Made by a program: the position numbers and the translations under genes. The notes below the pieces were generated by a model, which searched no databases, was not told where the DNA came from, and was given only the letters and a program-made list of their open reading frames with translations. A stretch of 64,000 nt of DNA, taken from contig NZ_KB905466.1 of NCBI RefSeq assembly GCF_000381365.1, positions 432,744 to 496,743 on the forward strand, given 5' to 3'. The stretch is from Bacteroides salyersiae WAL 10018 = DSM 18765 = JCM 12988 (GTDB lineage Bacteria; Bacteroidota; Bacteroidia; Bacteroidales; Bacteroidaceae). Below are positions 9,577 to 18,496 of this stretch, one piece after another (within the stretch, counting starts at the first letter, position 1; each line of letters starts with the position of its first letter).

Positions 9577-11313
9577 ATGAAAAATAAAATAAAATATATT
9601 CTGGCAGGCTGTTGCCTGATGACTACTTTTAGTTGCAGTGATTTTTTGGAAAGATATCCTTTAGACAAAGCGGTCAACGATACATATTGGAAAACGGAAG
9701 CCCAACTGCGGGCTGCCTTGTATCCCTGTTATGAAGGTTTGCAATATGACCTGATAATCAATCTGGGTGAAGCTTGTGCGGAAACAGTAATATGGGGAGA
9801 CCCGACATCCGGCTTGAGTAAAGTGAGCGGAGGAACCAGCAGTGCGCAAGACAACTTTCCATTCTACAATTATTGGAGAGACATTTATGGCCACATTTTT
9901 GATTGCAATAACTTTTTAGATAATTATAATGCCGCAGATGTCCCTCAAGAAACAAAAGACGTGTATGCGGCCGAAGTGAAAGTAATCCGGGCGTTACAGT
10001 ACTTTTGGCTGACTTCTGTATGGGGTGATGTACCTTTGATCGATAAGGTTATCAGTTCTGAAGAAGCTTATGGCCCCCGTAATCCCAAAGAAGAGGTCGT
10101 CGACTGGATGATCGAAGATCTGAAGTGGGCAGCCGAGAAACTGAGTCCGGAAATTCAGACCGGTCAAGATGTAGGCCGTATCGACAGATGGGGAGCCTTG
10201 GCACTGATGGCACGTATCGCTCTCCAAAATCAAAGATATGAACTGGCGGAAAAGGTCTCCAAATATATCTTGGATAACAGTCCTTACGATTTATATGACT
10301 ATGAAAAGGTTTATCACTTGGAAGGAAATTCTGAAAATGATCCTGATAATAAAGAATCCATCATTTATAGCTTATACGTAAAAGATATCCGGATGAATAA
10401 TATGACAAATTATACTTGTACACCGGTAAATTATATACGTTTGAACGCTTCCAAAACATTTGTCGATGCATTTCTTTGTACAGACGGCAAACCTGCCACT
10501 ACCGGTTTGGAATATTACAAAAGAACCGATGTTGCCGTTTCCCCTCTATCAAAATATCCGGTAACACATTATGCCGATTACTTCAAAGATAGAGATCCAC
10601 GTATGAAAATGACCCTCTATACCCCGGGAGATGCATGGCCCGGCGGTGATGATGGTGATGCCGGCAACAGAGTAAATGCAACTTTCGGCTTACCTCGTTT
10701 TGCTTCCTTGCAAGGGAACAATAATAACGGTGCCAATACAAAGACCGGATTTTATTTCAAAAAATATAATTCTCCGGAGTTGGCCGGTCTGACAGACCAA
10801 GATCACAATAACATCAACGTAATTCGTTATCCGGAAATTATCCTTATTTATGCAGAAGCCTTATTTAACCAGCAAGGAGAAACTTTAACCCAAGACCAAA
10901 TCGATGAAACGATCAATCGCCTGCGTAACAGGGTAGGAATGCATCCGATGAAACTCTCTGAACTGGAAGCATGGAATATGGATTTAAAAACAGAATTAAG
11001 ACGTGAAAGACGAATTGAAATGTCATTCGACGGTATGCGGTACTTTGATATTCTGCGCTGGAAAGAAGGTTTCCGCCTCGGCCGTGCTATTACTTGCCCC
11101 AGCTTGGAAGTATGTATGAATGAATTGGGTGGCTGTCCGTACGTGGACGATCAGGATAACCCGATTGTAGATGAGTTCGGTGATGTGGTTTATGATAAAT
11201 CTACTGCCGAAGGCGGTTCACGCAATTTTGATGAAAGCAAGCATTATCTATGGCCTGTCCCCTATCAGGAAAGATTAAAAAACCCATCGTTAGGACAAAA
11301 TCCAGGTTGGTAA
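9577..11313 (+). CDS. SusD/RagB-family glycan-binding lipoprotein
   Basis: 578 residues. The N-terminus is a lipoprotein signal with lipobox FSCS (MTTFSCSDFLERYP), the classic SusD start. Inside are helical TPR-like segments (AEVKVIRALQYFWLTSVWGDVPLI) within residues 130-153 and the RagB signature (RRERRIEMSFDGMRYFDILRW) near residues 475-497. The C-terminus, YLWPVPYQERLKNPSLGQNPGW within the last 25 residues, is the standard ending. It caps the SusC pore on the cell surface and binds the glycan for import. It is cotranscribed with SusC (24-nt gap). Confidence 0.97.
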   Translation: MKNKIKYILAGCCLMTTFSCSDFLERYPLDKAVNDTYWKTEAQLRAALYPCYEGLQYDLIINLGEACAETVIWGDPTSGLSKVSGGTSSAQDNFPFYNYWRDIYGHIFDCNNFLDNYNAADVPQETKDVYAAEVKVIRALQYFWLTSVWGDVPLIDKVISSEEAYGPRNPKEEVVDWMIEDLKWAAEKLSPEIQTGQDVGRIDRWGALALMARIALQNQRYELAEKVSKYILDNSPYDLYDYEKVYHLEGNSENDPDNKESIIYSLYVKDIRMNNMTNYTCTPVNYIRLNASKTFVDAFLCTDGKPATTGLEYYKRTDVAVSPLSKYPVTHYADYFKDRDPRMKMTLYTPGDAWPGGDDGDAGNRVNATFGLPRFASLQGNNNNGANTKTGFYFKKYNSPELAGLTDQDHNNINVIRYPEIILIYAEALFNQQGETLTQDQIDETINRLRNRVGMHPMKLSELEAWNMDLKTELRRERRIEMSFDGMRYFDILRWKEGFRLGRAITCPSLEVCMNELGGCPYVDDQDNPIVDEFGDVVYDKSTAEGGSRNFDESKHYLWPVPYQERLKNPSLGQNPGW

Positions 11314-11325
11314 AAAAACAATATC

Positions 11326-11457
11326 ATGAGACATAAGAATATATACCTGTCCATATTCACTCTGATGGCTCTCTTCTGTTCCTGCGGAACAGAAGAGAAT
11401 GCTCCGGAAACTTCCGGGAATGGCGGAAACGATTCGGATGAGGATACGAAAAACTAA
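11326..11457 (+). CDS. Tiny lipoprotein (43 aa) between SusD and the EEP enzymes
   Basis: ATG 11326 to TAA 11457, 12 nt after the SusD stop. It encodes a signal peptide with a lipobox ending FCSC (MRHKNIYLSIFTLMALFCSC) and then a short hydrophilic, acidic tail (GTEENAPETSGNGGNDSDED). There is no folded domain. Very short lipoproteins at this position are seen in other PULs; the role is unknown. It could be the truncated start of a surface glycan-binding protein, because the tail resembles the linker that usually precedes such domains, but no downstream frame continues it. It lies in the operon between SusD and the first EEP gene. Confidence 0.6.
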   Translation: MRHKNIYLSIFTLMALFCSCGTEENAPETSGNGGNDSDEDTKN

Positions 11458-11467
11458 AATAAACAAA

Positions 11468-12253
11468 ATGAAAAAGTTTCTATTAATAACATTACTTTCA
11501 ATCTTTGGGGGTAATTGGGCTTTCGCTCAAAAACAAGACACATTGCGCATCCGTGTCATGACTTATAATCTCCGTTTTGGTGAGCTGGCCTCTCTGGAAC
11601 AAATAGCCGAACACATCAAAGCTTTCCAACCGGACTTTGTCGCTTTACAAGAAGTTGACAGTAAAACCTACCGTGAAAGAGCCCCCAGACAGAATGGAAA
11701 AGATTTCATTACAGAGTTAGGATACCGCACCGGAATGTATCCTTTGTACGGAAAATCAATTACTTATAAAAATGGATATTACGGTATAGGAATGCTTTCC
11801 AAACATCCGTATTTCAGAGTAGAGAAAATGATGTTACCTCGCCCACAGGAAAAAGAACAAAGGGTGATGCTTCAAGGTACTTTCGAAGTAAACGGTACCG
11901 ATACAATTACTTTTGCCTGCACGCATCTGGATTATTTTTCAGAAGATACCCGTTTTTTACAGATACAAAAGATTACGGAAACATTGATGCAATCGCCTTA
12001 CCCTGTCATCTTAGGAGGTGATTTCAACGCACGCCCAGACTCCAAAACGATACAAAGAGGAATGACCGGTTGGAATTTACTGACAAATGACGATCTTACT
12101 TTTCCATCCCATAAACCATCTATAAAAATTGATTATCTCTTCGGATATCCTAAAAACGCCTGGCGTGTTGTTCGTACTCAATCCATACAATCGCTGTTAT
12201 CAGACCATTTACCTATTATCACAGAATTAGAATTAATAAAAGAAACTAAATAA
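11468..12253 (+). CDS. Secreted endonuclease/exonuclease/phosphatase (EEP) family enzyme
   Basis: 261 residues from ATG 11468; an upstream in-frame start would read through the tiny lipoprotein region and lacks a signal peptide at the N-terminus. The signal peptide ends near AFAQ. The EEP metal and catalytic signatures are all present: MTYNLRF (Asn), ALQEVD (Glu), THLDYFSEDTR, GGDFNARPDS (Asp/Asn) and LLSDHLPI (final Asp-His pair). The family hydrolyses phosphodiester bonds: DNases, sphingomyelinases, inositol-phosphate phosphatases. The exact substrate cannot be read. Its place directly behind SusCD suggests it acts on a phosphate-containing ligand of this locus. It is followed after 8 nt by a paralogue. 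Confidence 0.88.
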   Translation: MKKFLLITLLSIFGGNWAFAQKQDTLRIRVMTYNLRFGELASLEQIAEHIKAFQPDFVALQEVDSKTYRERAPRQNGKDFITELGYRTGMYPLYGKSITYKNGYYGIGMLSKHPYFRVEKMMLPRPQEKEQRVMLQGTFEVNGTDTITFACTHLDYFSEDTRFLQIQKITETLMQSPYPVILGGDFNARPDSKTIQRGMTGWNLLTNDDLTFPSHKPSIKIDYLFGYPKNAWRVVRTQSIQSLLSDHLPIITELELIKETK

Positions 12254-12261
12254 TTAACAGT

Positions 12262-13311
12262 ATGAATAGACTCAATACCGCTTTACGCTGCCTATTGGTG
12301 ACTGCCATAAGTCTCTGTTATGGATTGATTCAGGCACATGCAGACGATTCGGGAAAACAACTGACGATGATGACCTATAATATTCAAGGGCACACCATCA
12401 TCAACTCGCGTCAAATAGATAAAATTGCATCTGTCATCAAAAGTGTAACTCCCGATGTAGTAGCCATCCAAGAAGTAGATCAAAGATTTGTGAAAGACTG
12501 TGCCGAACAATTGGGTACTAAAACCGGAATGAAATCCCGTTTTTTAATTACTCATAATACCTACTACGGTATCGCCTTATTAAGCAAAGAAGAACCGCTT
12601 GGAGTAAAAACCCATCTTATTCCTAAAGGAACAGGAGGAGGAACGGCAAAACCCGATCCGGATGACAATCGTGGAATCATAATTGCAGAATTTCCCGATT
12701 ATTATTTCCTATCTACCCATTACTCTCTGAATGCAGAAGACCGAGATGTAGCAACCGACTATATCATCAAATTTGCAAAAAGTGTCAGTAAACCTGTTTT
12801 TTTAGGAGGTGATCTTAACATAAAAGAGACTTACCGGGCGATGGTTACATTCAAAAATAATGGATTTTCTATCTTAAATAATACCAAACAGTTCACCTAT
12901 CCGTCTACGGCTCCGGCAGACTGTATTGACTTTATCTTAGGTCACAACCAATCTTCCACATCCTATCGTGTTGTAGAAACCGGAATTGCTGATCAGAGTG
13001 AAATCGACCTCACAGCAGTCTCAGACCATTTACCTGTCTATGTAAAAATCGACTTATCAAACGCTACCGGTAATAAACCGATAACGGATGAGAAAAACAA
13101 TATAGAGATTGTAAAAGACGGTAACAATTATCGTATAACAGGAATTGAAGGAATAGCTAATGTAAAGCTTTACTCAATCACCGGAGAAATCATTTTCGAT
13201 ACCTATATCCAAGATGGAGACAAATTACCTATTTACAACCAAAAATCAAAGATTGTTTTGCTATGGTTGAGAAACGGTAATGAGATCTATACACATAAGC
13301 TGGTGTTATAA
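12262..13311 (+). CDS. Second EEP-family phosphodiesterase with C-terminal sorting-like domain
   Basis: 349 residues. A signal peptide (cleavage near AHADD) is followed by an EEP domain to about residue 270, with MTYNIQGH, AIQEVDQRF, STHYSLNAEDRD, GGDLNIKE and AVSDHLPVYV, the full catalytic set. The last 70 residues form a separate small beta domain (ITGIEGIANVKLYSITGEII, then LWLRNGNEIYTHKLVL) resembling the Por/type IX secretion C-terminal sorting domain. It is a paralogue of the EEP gene just upstream (8-nt gap), which lacks that tail. The two probably act on the same phosphodiester substrate, in different places. The same kind of tail ends the next protein. Confidence 0.85.
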   Translation: MNRLNTALRCLLVTAISLCYGLIQAHADDSGKQLTMMTYNIQGHTIINSRQIDKIASVIKSVTPDVVAIQEVDQRFVKDCAEQLGTKTGMKSRFLITHNTYYGIALLSKEEPLGVKTHLIPKGTGGGTAKPDPDDNRGIIIAEFPDYYFLSTHYSLNAEDRDVATDYIIKFAKSVSKPVFLGGDLNIKETYRAMVTFKNNGFSILNNTKQFTYPSTAPADCIDFILGHNQSSTSYRVVETGIADQSEIDLTAVSDHLPVYVKIDLSNATGNKPITDEKNNIEIVKDGNNYRITGIEGIANVKLYSITGEIIFDTYIQDGDKLPIYNQKSKIVLLWLRNGNEIYTHKLVL

Positions 13312-13372
13312 AATCGAACTTTGGAACTTTTATCTGATATATCATTTATTAATCAATTAAAATTGTATTGTT

Positions 13373-14941
13373 ATGAAAAAACAAATTTTACTTTCGGCAA
13401 TATTAAGTTTAGCAACATGTAATATGTTTGCAGCAGACCTTACGGTGACAAGTGCCAGTGGCGACCCTTCAGTAGAAGGTTCTTTCCCTAACATTATGGC
13501 AAGTGCACAAACTGACGATGTTATCAAGTTTAATCTTGCAACGGATGACATCGAAGAATTTGATGCTGTCACCATAGATTCCAAATCATTGACTATCGAT
13601 GGTATGAACCAAGCTACCGGAAACAAAATAAAATTTACCGGTGCCAAGCAAACATTATCAATGAAAGGAGCTTGCACGATTATGATTAAAAATTGCGTCT
13701 TTACAGGGAAAAATAAAGCTCAAGCATTATTCGTACAGACAGGAGCCAACCTAAATATCCAAGATTGTGACTTTATCAAGAATATGCACAGTAGTTCGGG
13801 TGGCGTATTAGGAGTAAGTCAGGATGTAACCTGCTCTATAAAGAACTGTCTTTTCGACGGTAACTCGGCAACAGGTGATGGAGGCTGTATCCGCATTTAT
13901 AATAATGCCAAAGTGACTATTGAAAACTCTACATTCAAAAACAACAATAGTTCGGCTTCCGGAGGTGCCATTTATATGTATAGCACCAATGGTAAAAACG
14001 AATCAGCATTTGCATTGACAATAACAAACAGTACATTTGTGAACAATTATGCCGGAAACCGTGCCGGTGCTATTTATATCTACTCACGTGATGTATCAAA
14101 ACCACTTGACAGTGTAAAAATTATCAATAGCACCATCACAGCCAATTACTCAACCAAGAATTTAGGTGGCGGTATTTTCGTATGTTCCAATACTGATTGT
14201 TCTTCAAAACTGGTATTGGTAAATACCATTATTGCCGGAAATACAGGTGGGTTGGTTGATGGAGCTTATTTCGTTCCTACTGATTTAGGTTTCTGGAAAG
14301 GAGACAAAAAAGACGGCGTTGAAATCGTAAGAAACTATGATTGGGAATTAAAGAACTGTGTTTATGGAGCGACTTATGCTACCGCAGACGATACCCAGTT
14401 AAACAATGTAGACCACTCTGCCCTGTTTGATAACTCCAATATCAAGGTTACTGATTTCGCAACCAGCAAGCTGTTTACTTCATTGTACAAATTGGATAAC
14501 ACAGTATTTCCCGATATTGAAGGAGATGAAGTATGGAGCCCGACTCTGAGTAATGATGCCACACCTATCGCTTCTCTTTGTGAAAACAGTATTGCAATAG
14601 CCAAAGGAACAGCCAGCTATGCAGGAGTAACGATTCCTACAACAGACCAATTAGGTACTGCCCGCCCGGCTACTCCCGCCATCGGTGCTGTAGAATATGG
14701 AAGTGCAACCGGTCTATGGAACCCGGCAGCCCAAAAGTCAAGTATTAAAATCTGGAATGATGGTAACCAACTGTTCGTAGATGGTTTCGAAGGTACTGTG
14801 TCCGTATCTGTTTACGACTTGACCGGCAAACAAGTATACGAAGGTACTATTCAGAAAGATGCTTCAACCACTTTGAATATAGATAAAGGCATCTACGTTG
14901 CTAAAGTAAACAATGTTACGGCCAAATTAGTCATGAAGTAA
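13373..14941 (+). CDS. Secreted right-handed beta-helix protein with C-terminal sorting-like domain
   Basis: 522 residues, signal peptide cleaved near MFAADL. The middle part is a parallel beta-helix of polymorphic outer-membrane-repeat style, with repeated strands such as GGCIRIYNNAKVTIENSTF, GGAIYMYS, GNRAGAIYIYS and NLGGGIFVCSN. Near residues 420-445 comes a choice-of-anchor Q-like segment (ARPATPAIGAVEYG). The last 70 residues are a sorting-tail-like beta domain (LFVDGFEGTVSVSVYDLTGK). No catalytic residues of a known lyase or glycosidase can be picked out, so a binding or adhesive role is as likely as an enzymatic one. It ends the operon: a strong terminator follows. Confidence 0.75.
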   Translation: MKKQILLSAILSLATCNMFAADLTVTSASGDPSVEGSFPNIMASAQTDDVIKFNLATDDIEEFDAVTIDSKSLTIDGMNQATGNKIKFTGAKQTLSMKGACTIMIKNCVFTGKNKAQALFVQTGANLNIQDCDFIKNMHSSSGGVLGVSQDVTCSIKNCLFDGNSATGDGGCIRIYNNAKVTIENSTFKNNNSSASGGAIYMYSTNGKNESAFALTITNSTFVNNYAGNRAGAIYIYSRDVSKPLDSVKIINSTITANYSTKNLGGGIFVCSNTDCSSKLVLVNTIIAGNTGGLVDGAYFVPTDLGFWKGDKKDGVEIVRNYDWELKNCVYGATYATADDTQLNNVDHSALFDNSNIKVTDFATSKLFTSLYKLDNTVFPDIEGDEVWSPTLSNDATPIASLCENSIAIAKGTASYAGVTIPTTDQLGTARPATPAIGAVEYGSATGLWNPAAQKSSIKIWNDGNQLFVDGFEGTVSVSVYDLTGKQVYEGTIQKDASTTLNIDKGIYVAKVNNVTAKLVMK

Positions 14942-14974
14942 TGTAATCTTAACACAATCCAACTATCATTTTTC

Positions 14975-15027
14975 AGCCGGCAACCGGGGAGATTCCCCTA
15001 ATGTCTTTGGTTGCCGGCTCTCTTTTT
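14975..15027 (+). terminator. Strong rho-independent terminator closing the SusCD/EEP operon
   Basis: AGCCGGCAACC (14975-14985) pairs perfectly with GGTTGCCGGCT (15009-15019), followed by a T-rich tract. An inner GGGGA/TCCCC pair extends the structure. Confidence 0.9.
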
Positions 15028-15037
15028 ATTAATTTTG
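15006..15037 (+). promoter_or_regulatory. Bacteroides-type promoter for the GH89 operon
   Basis: TTTG (15006-15009), a 20-nt spacer, then TAATTTTG (15030-15037) matches the consensus -33/-7 pair. It overlaps the right arm of the upstream terminator. Transcription would start about 8 nt before the ATG at 15051, leaving a very short leader. Confidence 0.6.
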
Positions 15038-15050
15038 AAAATCTAATTGT

Positions 15051-17222
15051 ATGAGAAGCTTCTTTCTTACCTGTTTTTCTATTGTCTGGGTATTTTTTAC
15101 GGGCGCCTGTACCGGTACTTCCGGTTCCACCGATATTGTAACTCCTGCCAAACACGTCATCGAGCGGCAAATTGGAGAAAAAGTAAATGGTATTAGTTTT
15201 CAACAGATAAATCCCGTTGACGGGAAAGAAACCTTTGAAATAGAAGCAAAAGAAGGAAAACTAACCCTCAAAGGAAGTAGCACAGTAGCACTTTGCTATG
15301 CTTTTCACACCTATCTGAGAGAAGCATGCCATAGTATGAAGACTTGGAGTGGCGAACATTTGGAACTTCCCTCTTTATGGCCCGATTATTCATTAAGAAA
15401 ACAAACCACGCCTTACGACTTCCGGTATTTCCTGAATGTCTGTACCTACGGATACACCACTCCCTACTGGGACTGGGCGCGCTGGGAAAACGAAATAGAC
15501 TGGATGGCACTCCGAGGAGTAAACATGCCGTTGGCCACTGTTGCCAGCGAAGCCATTGCCGAACGAGTATGGCTGCAAATGGGATTGACAAAAGAAGAAA
15601 CCAGAGAATTTTTCACTGCTCCGGCACACCTCCCTTGGCATCGCATGGGAAATCTGAATACTTGGGACGGACCTCTGTCCGACGAATGGCAGAAAAGCCA
15701 GATTGAATTACAACATCAGATCATTAACCGCATGCGCGAATTGGGAATGCAGCCGATAGCACCGGCCTTTGCAGGTTTCGTGCCGATGGCTTTTGCCGAA
15801 AAGCATCCCGATATAAAGTTCAAACACCTGAAATGGGGTGGCTTCGATGATAAATTCAATGCCTACGTGCTCCCTCCGGATTCTCCTTTCTTTGAAGAAA
15901 TCGGAAAACGGTTCGTCAAGGAGTGGGAAAAGGAATTCGGAAAAAACACTTATTATCTCTCGGACAGCTTCAACGAGATGGAACTTCCTGTTGCAAAAGA
16001 CGATGTGGAAGGAAAACATAAATTACTGGCCCAATACGGAGAATCTATCTATCGCTCCATCACGGCAGGAAATCCGGATGCCATCTGGGTGACCCAAGGC
16101 TGGACATTCGGCTATCAACATGATTTCTGGGACAAAGCAAGCCTGCAAGCATTATTAAGCCACGTCCCGGATGATAAAATGATCATCATCGATTTAGGTA
16201 ACGATTACCCGAAATGGGTCTGGGGAACCGAACAGACCTGGAAAGTGCATGATGGTTTCTACGGAAAGAAATGGATATTCAGCTATGTGCCTAATTTCGG
16301 AGGAAAAACACCTTTGACAGGCGATTTACAGATGTATGCCACCTCCTCAGCCGAAGCACTGAAAGCCCCTTCTCACGGAAACCTGATCGGTTTCGGCTCA
16401 GCACCCGAAGGGCTCGAAAATAACGAAGTGGTCTACGAGCTACTGGCAGATATGGGATGGACCGATCAGGCAATCAATCCGGAGCAATGGATGCCTTCAT
16501 ATTGCACGGCCCGTTACGGTGCCTATCCGGAAAGTATGAAAAATGCCTGGGAGCTATTCAGAAAGACAGCATACAGTTCGCTGTATTCCTATCCCCGTTT
16601 CACTTGGCAAACGGTAATTCCGGATCAACGGCGTATCAGTAAGATAGACGTAAGCGACGATTTCCTGCACGGAATAGAATTATTCTTGGCAAGTGCAGAC
16701 AGCTTAAATCGTTCCAAACTCTACGTCAACGATGCCATTGAATTTGCTTCCTATTACATCGCTGCCCAAGCTGACAAACTTTACAAGCAAGCACTGACTG
16801 AAGATACCGCCGGAAAGCCGGTTGCCGCACATCAACATTTAAATCAAGCTATCGACCTGCTGCTAAACGTTGATAAATTGCTGGCTTCTCACCCGCTCTA
16901 CCGTTTGGAGGAATGGGTGGAACTGGCCAGAAATAGCGGTACTACACCTGCGGAAAAAGATGCTTATGAAGCAAATGCCAAACGGCTGATTACCACTTGG
17001 GGAGGATTCCAGGAGGATTATGCAGCACGTTTTTGGAGCGGATTGATCAAAGATTACTATATTCCGCGCCTAAAGCTCTATTTTTCCAAGCAACGCGGTG
17101 ATTTGGACAACTGGGAAGAAGAATGGATACGTACTCCTTGGCATAATACCACTACCCCATTTGAAAAACCATTGGATATGGCAATCGAATTGGTACAAAA
17201 AGCCAAGGAAATAAAAAATTAA
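15051..17222 (+). CDS. GH89 alpha-N-acetylglucosaminidase (NAGLU-like), lipoprotein
   Basis: 723 residues. The start has a lipoprotein-type signal (VFFTGACTG, lipobox TGAC), so the enzyme is probably membrane anchored. GH89 order: small N-terminal domain, then a TIM-barrel from about residue 120 (FRYFLNVCTYGYTTPYWDW, NEIDWMALRGVNMPLA, HLPWHRMGNLNTWDGPLS), then an all-helical C-terminal domain (ITTWGGFQEDYAARFWSGLI). The catalytic pair of human NAGLU (acid/base Glu316 in FNEM, nucleophile Glu446 in APEG) corresponds to Glu309 (DSFNEM) and Glu453 (SAPEGLENNE). The family removes terminal alpha-linked GlcNAc from heparan sulfate or from mucin-type GlcNAc-alpha-1,4-Gal. It is first in an operon that ends with a second GH89. 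Confidence 0.95.
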   Translation: MRSFFLTCFSIVWVFFTGACTGTSGSTDIVTPAKHVIERQIGEKVNGISFQQINPVDGKETFEIEAKEGKLTLKGSSTVALCYAFHTYLREACHSMKTWSGEHLELPSLWPDYSLRKQTTPYDFRYFLNVCTYGYTTPYWDWARWENEIDWMALRGVNMPLATVASEAIAERVWLQMGLTKEETREFFTAPAHLPWHRMGNLNTWDGPLSDEWQKSQIELQHQIINRMRELGMQPIAPAFAGFVPMAFAEKHPDIKFKHLKWGGFDDKFNAYVLPPDSPFFEEIGKRFVKEWEKEFGKNTYYLSDSFNEMELPVAKDDVEGKHKLLAQYGESIYRSITAGNPDAIWVTQGWTFGYQHDFWDKASLQALLSHVPDDKMIIIDLGNDYPKWVWGTEQTWKVHDGFYGKKWIFSYVPNFGGKTPLTGDLQMYATSSAEALKAPSHGNLIGFGSAPEGLENNEVVYELLADMGWTDQAINPEQWMPSYCTARYGAYPESMKNAWELFRKTAYSSLYSYPRFTWQTVIPDQRRISKIDVSDDFLHGIELFLASADSLNRSKLYVNDAIEFASYYIAAQADKLYKQALTEDTAGKPVAAHQHLNQAIDLLLNVDKLLASHPLYRLEEWVELARNSGTTPAEKDAYEANAKRLITTWGGFQEDYAARFWSGLIKDYYIPRLKLYFSKQRGDLDNWEEEWIRTPWHNTTTPFEKPLDMAIELVQKAKEIKN

Positions 17223-17290
17223 AGTCTTATTTTTGGTGAATCAAAAAAGGTTTGATTATAAAGAGGTTTTAATTAAAACGATGCACAACC

Positions 17291-18439
17291 ATGAAAAAGA
17301 TACTTCTTGCATTCGACTCATTTAAGGGTTCAGTTGGGTCTCTCGACATTGCCAAAGCAGCAGAGAAAGCTATTTTAAAAGTATATCCTCACTGCAACAT
17401 AGCCACGTTTCCGATTGCAGACGGAGGCGAAGGAACGACAGAAGCCATCTGTACGGGATTAAATGTCGACAGAATATCATGCCTCGTACACGATCCGTTG
17501 ATGAACCCGATTGAAATAACCTACGGAATTACCCGAGACGGAACAACGGCCATACTTGAAATGGCCGCCGCCAGTGGTCTACCGTTAGTCCCGGATCTAC
17601 TACGAAACCCGATGAACACTTCTACCTATGGCACGGGAGAAATCGTTCTGGATGCACTGAACAGAGGTTGCCGGCAGTTCATCATGGGGCTTGGAGGGAG
17701 TGCGACGAATGATGCCGGGATAGGTATGCTGGCTGCTTTAGGCGTTCGTTTTCTTGATAAATCGGGAAACAGGCTGGATCCACAGGGAAGCAACCTGATG
17801 CACATAGCTTCCATTGACGATTCACATCTCCACCCGGCTTTGCAAGAATCTTCTTTTATTATTGCCTGTGATGTAAACAATCCGTTTTACGGTCCGCAAG
17901 GAGCCGCTTTTGTATATGCTCCGCAAAAAGGAGCCTCCGATGAAGAAGTAATAGCACTGGACAAAGGTTTACAACATTATGCTGCTGTAATCGAGGAACA
18001 GAAAGGTATAAACATCGCTTCCATCCCCGGTGCCGGAGCAGCCGGTGGTATGGGAGGCGGTTTGTTGCCTTTCCTCCGGGTTACCCTAAAACCGGGCATC
18101 GACACCATACTGGAAATACTGCATTTTCACGAATCGCTGCAAGATGCCGATTTAGTATTCACGGGAGAAGGAAAACTCGATGCCCAGACAGCTATGGGAA
18201 AAGCACTGGGTGGAATACTGAGAATAGCTCACGAACAGCATGTTCCCGTAATAGCATTGGGAGGAGGAGTAGAAGCTACCACCCAACTGAATGAAATGGG
18301 ATTTACCGCCGTACTGTCCATTCAACCGGCTCCTGTTTCCTTAGACCAGGCCATGCAAAAAGAATTCACCCTGAATAATATAGAGCGAACCGTCACCCAG
18401 CTCCTCCGTATCATACAGCATTTCACCCCGAATTCCTAA
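17291..18439 (+). CDS. Glycerate kinase (GarK/GlxK family)
   Basis: 382 residues of the glycerate 2-kinase (type I) family. Signatures: the N-terminal FDSFKGSVGS, the ADGGEGTTEA loop, GLGGSATNDAGIGMLAALG near residues 133-152 and GAGAAGGMGGGLLPF near 250. The enzyme phosphorylates D-glycerate, in this family usually to 2-phosphoglycerate, feeding lower glycolysis. It is cytoplasmic, with no signal peptide. It is 68 nt after the first GH89 and 57 nt before a GntP permease, so kinase and permease look like an uptake-and-use pair for glycerate or a related sugar acid set within a glycosidase operon. Confidence 0.93.
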   Translation: MKKILLAFDSFKGSVGSLDIAKAAEKAILKVYPHCNIATFPIADGGEGTTEAICTGLNVDRISCLVHDPLMNPIEITYGITRDGTTAILEMAAASGLPLVPDLLRNPMNTSTYGTGEIVLDALNRGCRQFIMGLGGSATNDAGIGMLAALGVRFLDKSGNRLDPQGSNLMHIASIDDSHLHPALQESSFIIACDVNNPFYGPQGAAFVYAPQKGASDEEVIALDKGLQHYAAVIEEQKGINIASIPGAGAAGGMGGGLLPFLRVTLKPGIDTILEILHFHESLQDADLVFTGEGKLDAQTAMGKALGGILRIAHEQHVPVIALGGGVEATTQLNEMGFTAVLSIQPAPVSLDQAMQKEFTLNNIERTVTQLLRIIQHFTPNS

Positions 18440-18455
18440 ATCCCCCGAATCCAAG

Positions 18456-18483
18456 CATAAATCATAAATCACAAATCATAAAT
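18456..18483 (+). repeat. Heptanucleotide repeat CATAAAT x4
   Basis: Four 7-nt units (CATAAAT, CATAAAT, CACAAAT, CATAAAT), then a partial unit, fill the gap between glycerate kinase and the permease and end 13 nt before the permease ATG. A related array lies in the next gap. Confidence 0.8.
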
Positions 18484-18496
18484 CAAATCCTCTTCT

